Below, one piece after another: positions 6,236 to 8,793 of a stretch of DNA of 8,793 bases. The stretch comes from an uncultured Clostridia bacterium (GTDB lineage Bacteria > Bacillota > Clostridia > TANB77 > CAG-508). Location of the stretch: the NCBI GenBank assembly GCA_904419095.1, contig CAJFQT010000054.1, positions 1 through 8,793 on the forward strand. Direction: 5' to 3'. The notes below the pieces were generated by a model, which made no database searches, was not told the origin of the DNA, and was given only the letters and a program-made list of their open reading frames with translations. A program made the position numbers and the translations under genes. Position 1 is the first letter of the stretch, and the number at the start of each line of letters is the position of its first letter.

Positions 6236-6541
6236 ATGGAACAAAAAAATATAGAAAAAGAAATAAAAAGACAAACAAACAGTTTAATCATAATAACATT
6301 AATTCCGCTAATTTTAAATGGCCTATTAAATTATGGAATTTGTAATATACATTTATTTAACATATATATGCCAACAATATTTTTTTCTTTTTTAATAATG
6401 TATGGAATATATTTTTTTATTGTAGCAATAGTAAAAAAGACATATATTGCGACATATATATTATCATCAGTAATATTTTTAATTTCAATAATCAGCAATA
6501 TTAAGCTATATTATAGTCGGTTCACCAGTGTATATATCTGA
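6236..6541 (+). CDS. LTA-synthase-family membrane protein, 5' part of a frame-broken gene (TM helices 1-3)
   Basis: A ribosome binding site (AAAGGA, 6222-6227) lies 8 bases before ATG 6236. After a charged N-terminus come three predicted membrane helices at about residues 16-35, 46-66 and 70-89. The frame then reads the in-frame CGG at 6518 and stops at 6541 after a few unrelated residues. The next frame continues the family pattern directly: K-L-Y-Y-S from this frame followed by G-S-P-V-Y-I-S-D-L from the other, the usual loop after TM3 in these enzymes. The two parts together give five membrane helices and an extracellular sulfatase-fold domain, the standard layout of LtaS and MdoB-like phosphoglycerol transferases. 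On its own this 101-residue product would be a non-catalytic membrane fragment. Confidence 0.8.
   Translation: MEQKNIEKEIKRQTNSLIIITLIPLILNGLLNYGICNIHLFNIYMPTIFFSFLIMYGIYFFIVAIVKKTYIATYILSSVIFLISIISNIKLYYSRFTSVYI
6518..6520 (+). other. In-frame CGG codon at the reading-frame break of the LTA-synthase-family gene (candidate +1 frameshift site)
   Basis: The upstream frame reads TAT TAT AGT CGG TTC ACC and reaches TGA at 6539-6541. Skipping the C at 6518 gives TAT TAT AGT GGT TCA CCA GTG, i.e. Y-Y-S-G-S-P-V, the expected loop sequence of the family. The extra base is located precisely and is not in a homopolymer. It is the same arrangement (C-GGN, Gly after the skip) as at 1079-1081. Confidence 0.65.
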
Positions 6542-8096
6542 CTTGTATTTTCTAAACAATATTGGAGGACTAACAGGACTGGTAAAGGGTGATGTATTTG
6601 AACACATAGATTATTTGCAACATATAATATTGCTAATATCTTTAATAATAGTATGTATAATATCCAAGAAATTTTATTATGAAATGAAAAATAAAAAAGC
6701 CAGAATAATATCTGCTATATCTATAATTATTATTTTTACAATAATGTTCATTCCAATTGCAGGAAAAGACAAATTTATTTTAAAAACAATATATGGTGTC
6801 AATGAGAGAAAAGACTATGAAGCAGTAACAACAGGATTAGATTATTATACAAAATATGGTGTTCTAGCAGGATTATATGGTATGGAGCTAGAAAACAGAA
6901 ATAGCGAACCAGAAAATTATAATGAGGAAGAGGTAAAAAAAGAACTTGAAGAAATAGGAAACAATTCTCAAAAAATTGATAATTTACAAAAACCTAATAT
7001 AATTGTTATGTTCCAAGAGTCATATTGGGATATAGAAAATATCGAAGAAGTAAAGTTTGACAAAAATATAACAGAAAATATGGATTTGTTAAAAAAGCAA
7101 GGAAGTAGTGTAAAATTACTATCATCTTCATATGGTGGAATGTCAAGTAATATTGAATTTGAATTATTAACAGGAGGAAACTTAGCATATTTTAACACAG
7201 GATATCATCCATTTATACAATTATATAGTAGAAAAGGAACAGAAAATAATCCATCAATAATAAAAGAATTAAAAAATAATGGATATAAAACTAAAATGGT
7301 ATTTGGAAGAGATTACTATTCATCAAGAAATGTATATAAGAAATTAGGAATTGATGAATATGTTAATGAATATCAAGAAATGTCTGATTATAATGAAAAC
7401 ATAAAAGGAACACATCTATCTGATGAGGTATTAGTAGATAATGTTATAGAAACATTAAAAAATAAATCACCAGAAGAAAAAATTTTTTATATGACAGCAA
7501 CAATAGAAACACATATGCCTTTTACAAAAGATAAATATGAAAATTATGATATAAATGTAACTAAAAGTACATTAACAGAAGAAGAGACGGGAATAATCCT
7601 ATCATATGCACAGGGAATATATGATACAAATATACAAATAAAAAGATTGTATGATGAAATACAAAATTTTGAAGAACCAACATTATTAGTTGTTTTGGGT
7701 GATCATCTGCCATACTTGTATAATGAAAATGGAGAGGATATATTACAAAAATTAACATATTTTAATACAAGTAGTGAAAAAATAAATTACTTAAGAAAAT
7801 ATACAACAGAAGGAATTATACTTTCAAATTATAATGCAAATATAGAATTTGAAAATGAATATATTAGCCCAGATATGTTGTTATCTTCAATAATAAATGA
7901 TATGGAAATAGAGATTTCAAATTATTATAAATGGTTATACAAAATTAGAAATATCCTACCTGCACAAAATCAATATATGACATTAGATTGTGATGGCAAT
8001 ATATATTATAATAATGAAAATTTGCCAGAGGAGATGAAAAAAGCATGGCAATTAAGGAAAAATATGCAATATTATTTATTCGAAAAAAATAAATGA
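6528..8096 (+). CDS. LTA-synthase-family phosphoglycerol transferase, 3' part of the frame-broken gene (TM 4-5 and catalytic domain)
   Basis: GTG 6528 is only the first start-like codon in this frame; it has no ribosome binding site, and homology extends back to Gly at 6519, so it is the continuation of the gene at 6236. In joined numbering (619 residues) TM4 and TM5 lie at about 129-145 and 155-176, then comes an extracellular alkaline-phosphatase/sulfatase fold. Residues matching the S. aureus LtaS active site are E261 (in FQES), S303 (in YGGMSSNIEFE, where LtaS has catalytic Thr), R364 (SSRNVYK), H426 (THMPF) and D489-H490 (GDH). The family moves glycerol phosphate from phosphatidylglycerol onto lipoteichoic acid or similar polymers, in a Mn-dependent reaction outside the membrane. 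Ser for Thr as nucleophile is acceptable in this superfamily. The exact polymer made is unknown. The gene ends in TGA. Confidence 0.88.
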   Translation: MYISDLYFLNNIGGLTGLVKGDVFEHIDYLQHIILLISLIIVCIISKKFYYEMKNKKARIISAISIIIIFTIMFIPIAGKDKFILKTIYGVNERKDYEAVTTGLDYYTKYGVLAGLYGMELENRNSEPENYNEEEVKKELEEIGNNSQKIDNLQKPNIIVMFQESYWDIENIEEVKFDKNITENMDLLKKQGSSVKLLSSSYGGMSSNIEFELLTGGNLAYFNTGYHPFIQLYSRKGTENNPSIIKELKNNGYKTKMVFGRDYYSSRNVYKKLGIDEYVNEYQEMSDYNENIKGTHLSDEVLVDNVIETLKNKSPEEKIFYMTATIETHMPFTKDKYENYDINVTKSTLTEEETGIILSYAQGIYDTNIQIKRLYDEIQNFEEPTLLVVLGDHLPYLYNENGEDILQKLTYFNTSSEKINYLRKYTTEGIILSNYNANIEFENEYISPDMLLSSIINDMEIEISNYYKWLYKIRNILPAQNQYMTLDCDGNIYYNNENLPEEMKKAWQLRKNMQYYLFEKNK

Positions 8097-8238
8097 TGGT
8101 GATTTCAAAGTGGTTAAATTAGTTCTTAGTGAATTGACGCATATTAAAATCACATTCTCCTTGCTGGCCTGACATATCATATAAGGTAATAAGTTAGTAA
8201 ATTTATAAATCGTTTCTAAAACACGGAAGGAGGAAAAA
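8097..8238. other. Spacer before addA with a weak hairpin and an unexplained GC-richer patch
   Basis: GTGATTT (8099-8105) pairs with AAATCAC (8147-8153), and inside GTTAAATT (8112-8119) pairs imperfectly with AATTGAC (8132-8138). The patch 8154-8175 is richer in G and C than its surroundings. On the minus strand, positions 8175 down to 8119 read as an 18-codon frame (MSGQQGECDFNMRQFTKN, then TAA) without a ribosome binding site. I saw no convincing promoter for addA. Confidence 0.3.
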
Positions 8239-8793
8239 ATGCCAAACTGGACAAAAGAGCAAAAACAAGCAATATATGAAAAAGGAAAGAATATTTTAGT
8301 TGCAGCAGCAGCTGGTAGTGGAAAGACAGCTGTACTTGTTGAAAGAATGATCAATAAAGTTATAAATGAAGATGTTGACATTGATAAAATTCTAGTAGTT
8401 ACTTTTACAAATGCAGCAGCAGCAGAAATGAGAGAAAGAATATTAGACGCGTTATACAAAAAGTTAGAAGAAAATCCAGATGATGAAAGATTACAAAAAC
8501 AAATAAATTTGTTAAATATGGCGAGTATTTGTACAATAGATTCTTTTTGTTTAGAAGTAGTAAAAAGTAATTTCTATGAGCTTGAAAATATTTCACCAAA
8601 TTTTAGAATAGCAGATACTCCTGAAATTGAACTATTGAAACAGGAAATACTAGATGACCTATTCGAGAAAAAGTATTTAGAAGAAGACGAAGATTTTTCA
8701 AAACTTATAACAACATATACAAATTATCGTGATGATACACCATTAAAAGATTTAATTTTAAAAATACATACATTTATTTCATCATCACCATTT
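8239..8793 (+). CDS. addA: ATP-dependent helicase/nuclease subunit A, 5' part (runs off the window)
   Basis: A consensus ribosome binding site (AAGGAGG, 8227-8233) lies 5 bases before ATG 8239, and the frame is open for 185 codons to the window edge. The start (PNWTKEQKQAIYEKGKNILV), Walker A motif AAAAGSGKT (residues 22-30), motif Ia region VVTFTNAAAAEMRERI and the stretch MASICTIDSFCLEVV match the UvrD-like superfamily 1 helicase domain of Firmicute AddA. AddA pairs with AddB to process double-strand DNA ends for RecA-dependent recombination and to regulate end resection at Chi sites. The full protein is usually about 1200 residues, so the remaining helicase motifs and the C-terminal nuclease domain lie beyond the window. 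addB often sits just before addA, but here the preceding gene is the LTA-synthase-family gene. Confidence 0.93.
   Translation, partial: MPNWTKEQKQAIYEKGKNILVAAAAGSGKTAVLVERMINKVINEDVDIDKILVVTFTNAAAAEMRERILDALYKKLEENPDDERLQKQINLLNMASICTIDSFCLEVVKSNFYELENISPNFRIADTPEIELLKQEILDDLFEKKYLEEDEDFSKLITTYTNYRDDTPLKDLILKIHTFISSSPF

Noticed and set aside
8076..8459. Minus-strand 127-codon frame over the addA start
   Set aside because: It overlaps the well-supported addA N-terminus and the end of the preceding gene, and has no family signature.
1..8793. CRISPR array, tRNA or rRNA genes, insertion sequence
   Set aside because: No regularly spaced repeats, tRNA cloverleaf, rRNA segment or transposase was found.

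Overview
The window comes from a very AT-rich, Gram-positive, low-GC Firmicute, most likely an uncultured gut-type member of the Clostridia. The evidence is the A/T-biased codon use with AGA as the dominant Arg codon, strong GGAGG-type ribosome binding sites, an AddA-type helicase-nuclease, a lipoteichoic-acid-synthase-family enzyme, and a surface protein with the 'GITLIALVITII' N-terminus common in Clostridia. All recognisable genes are on the + strand. TAA, TAG and TGA all serve as stops, so the stop codons look standard.

Layout. (1) 53-1982: a BspA-like leucine-rich-repeat surface protein behind a type IV pilin-like N-terminus, broken into two overlapping frames near 1079. (2) 1983-2432: a gene-free stretch holding a GGACGG-type hairpin, a long hairpin followed by a U run (possible small RNA or terminator), a second nested RNA fold, and a near-consensus promoter for the next gene. 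(3) 2433-3446: trpS, with a Cys pattern suggesting an iron-sulfur cluster. (4) 3587-4696: a 369-residue protein I do not recognise. (5) 4737-6011: obgE. (6) 6012-6235: a second GGACGG hairpin, a weak terminator and a candidate promoter. (7) 6236-8096: a five-TM LTA-synthase-family phosphoglycerol transferase, also broken into two overlapping frames, at 6518. (8) 8239-8793: the 5' part of addA, running off the window.

The main observation concerns the two broken genes. In each, the upstream reading frame meets an in-frame CGG codon exactly at the break. Skipping the C of that CGG (C-GGA at 1079, C-GGT at 6518) restores one continuous protein with the expected domain layout. I checked every CGG in the window by eye, and these two are the only ones in frame in any gene. 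This fits either +1 frameshifting at a rare or unassigned Arg codon, used here in two surface or envelope genes, or two independent indels. The coincidence makes the first idea worth testing, but the sequence alone cannot decide it.

Functionally, trpS, obgE and addA are housekeeping genes for translation, ribosome/GTPase control and DNA repair. The LRR protein and the LTA-synthase-family enzyme belong to the cell envelope. The unknown gene and obgE are close enough (40 bp) to be cotranscribed. The envelope genes are separated from the rest by their own intergenic signals.
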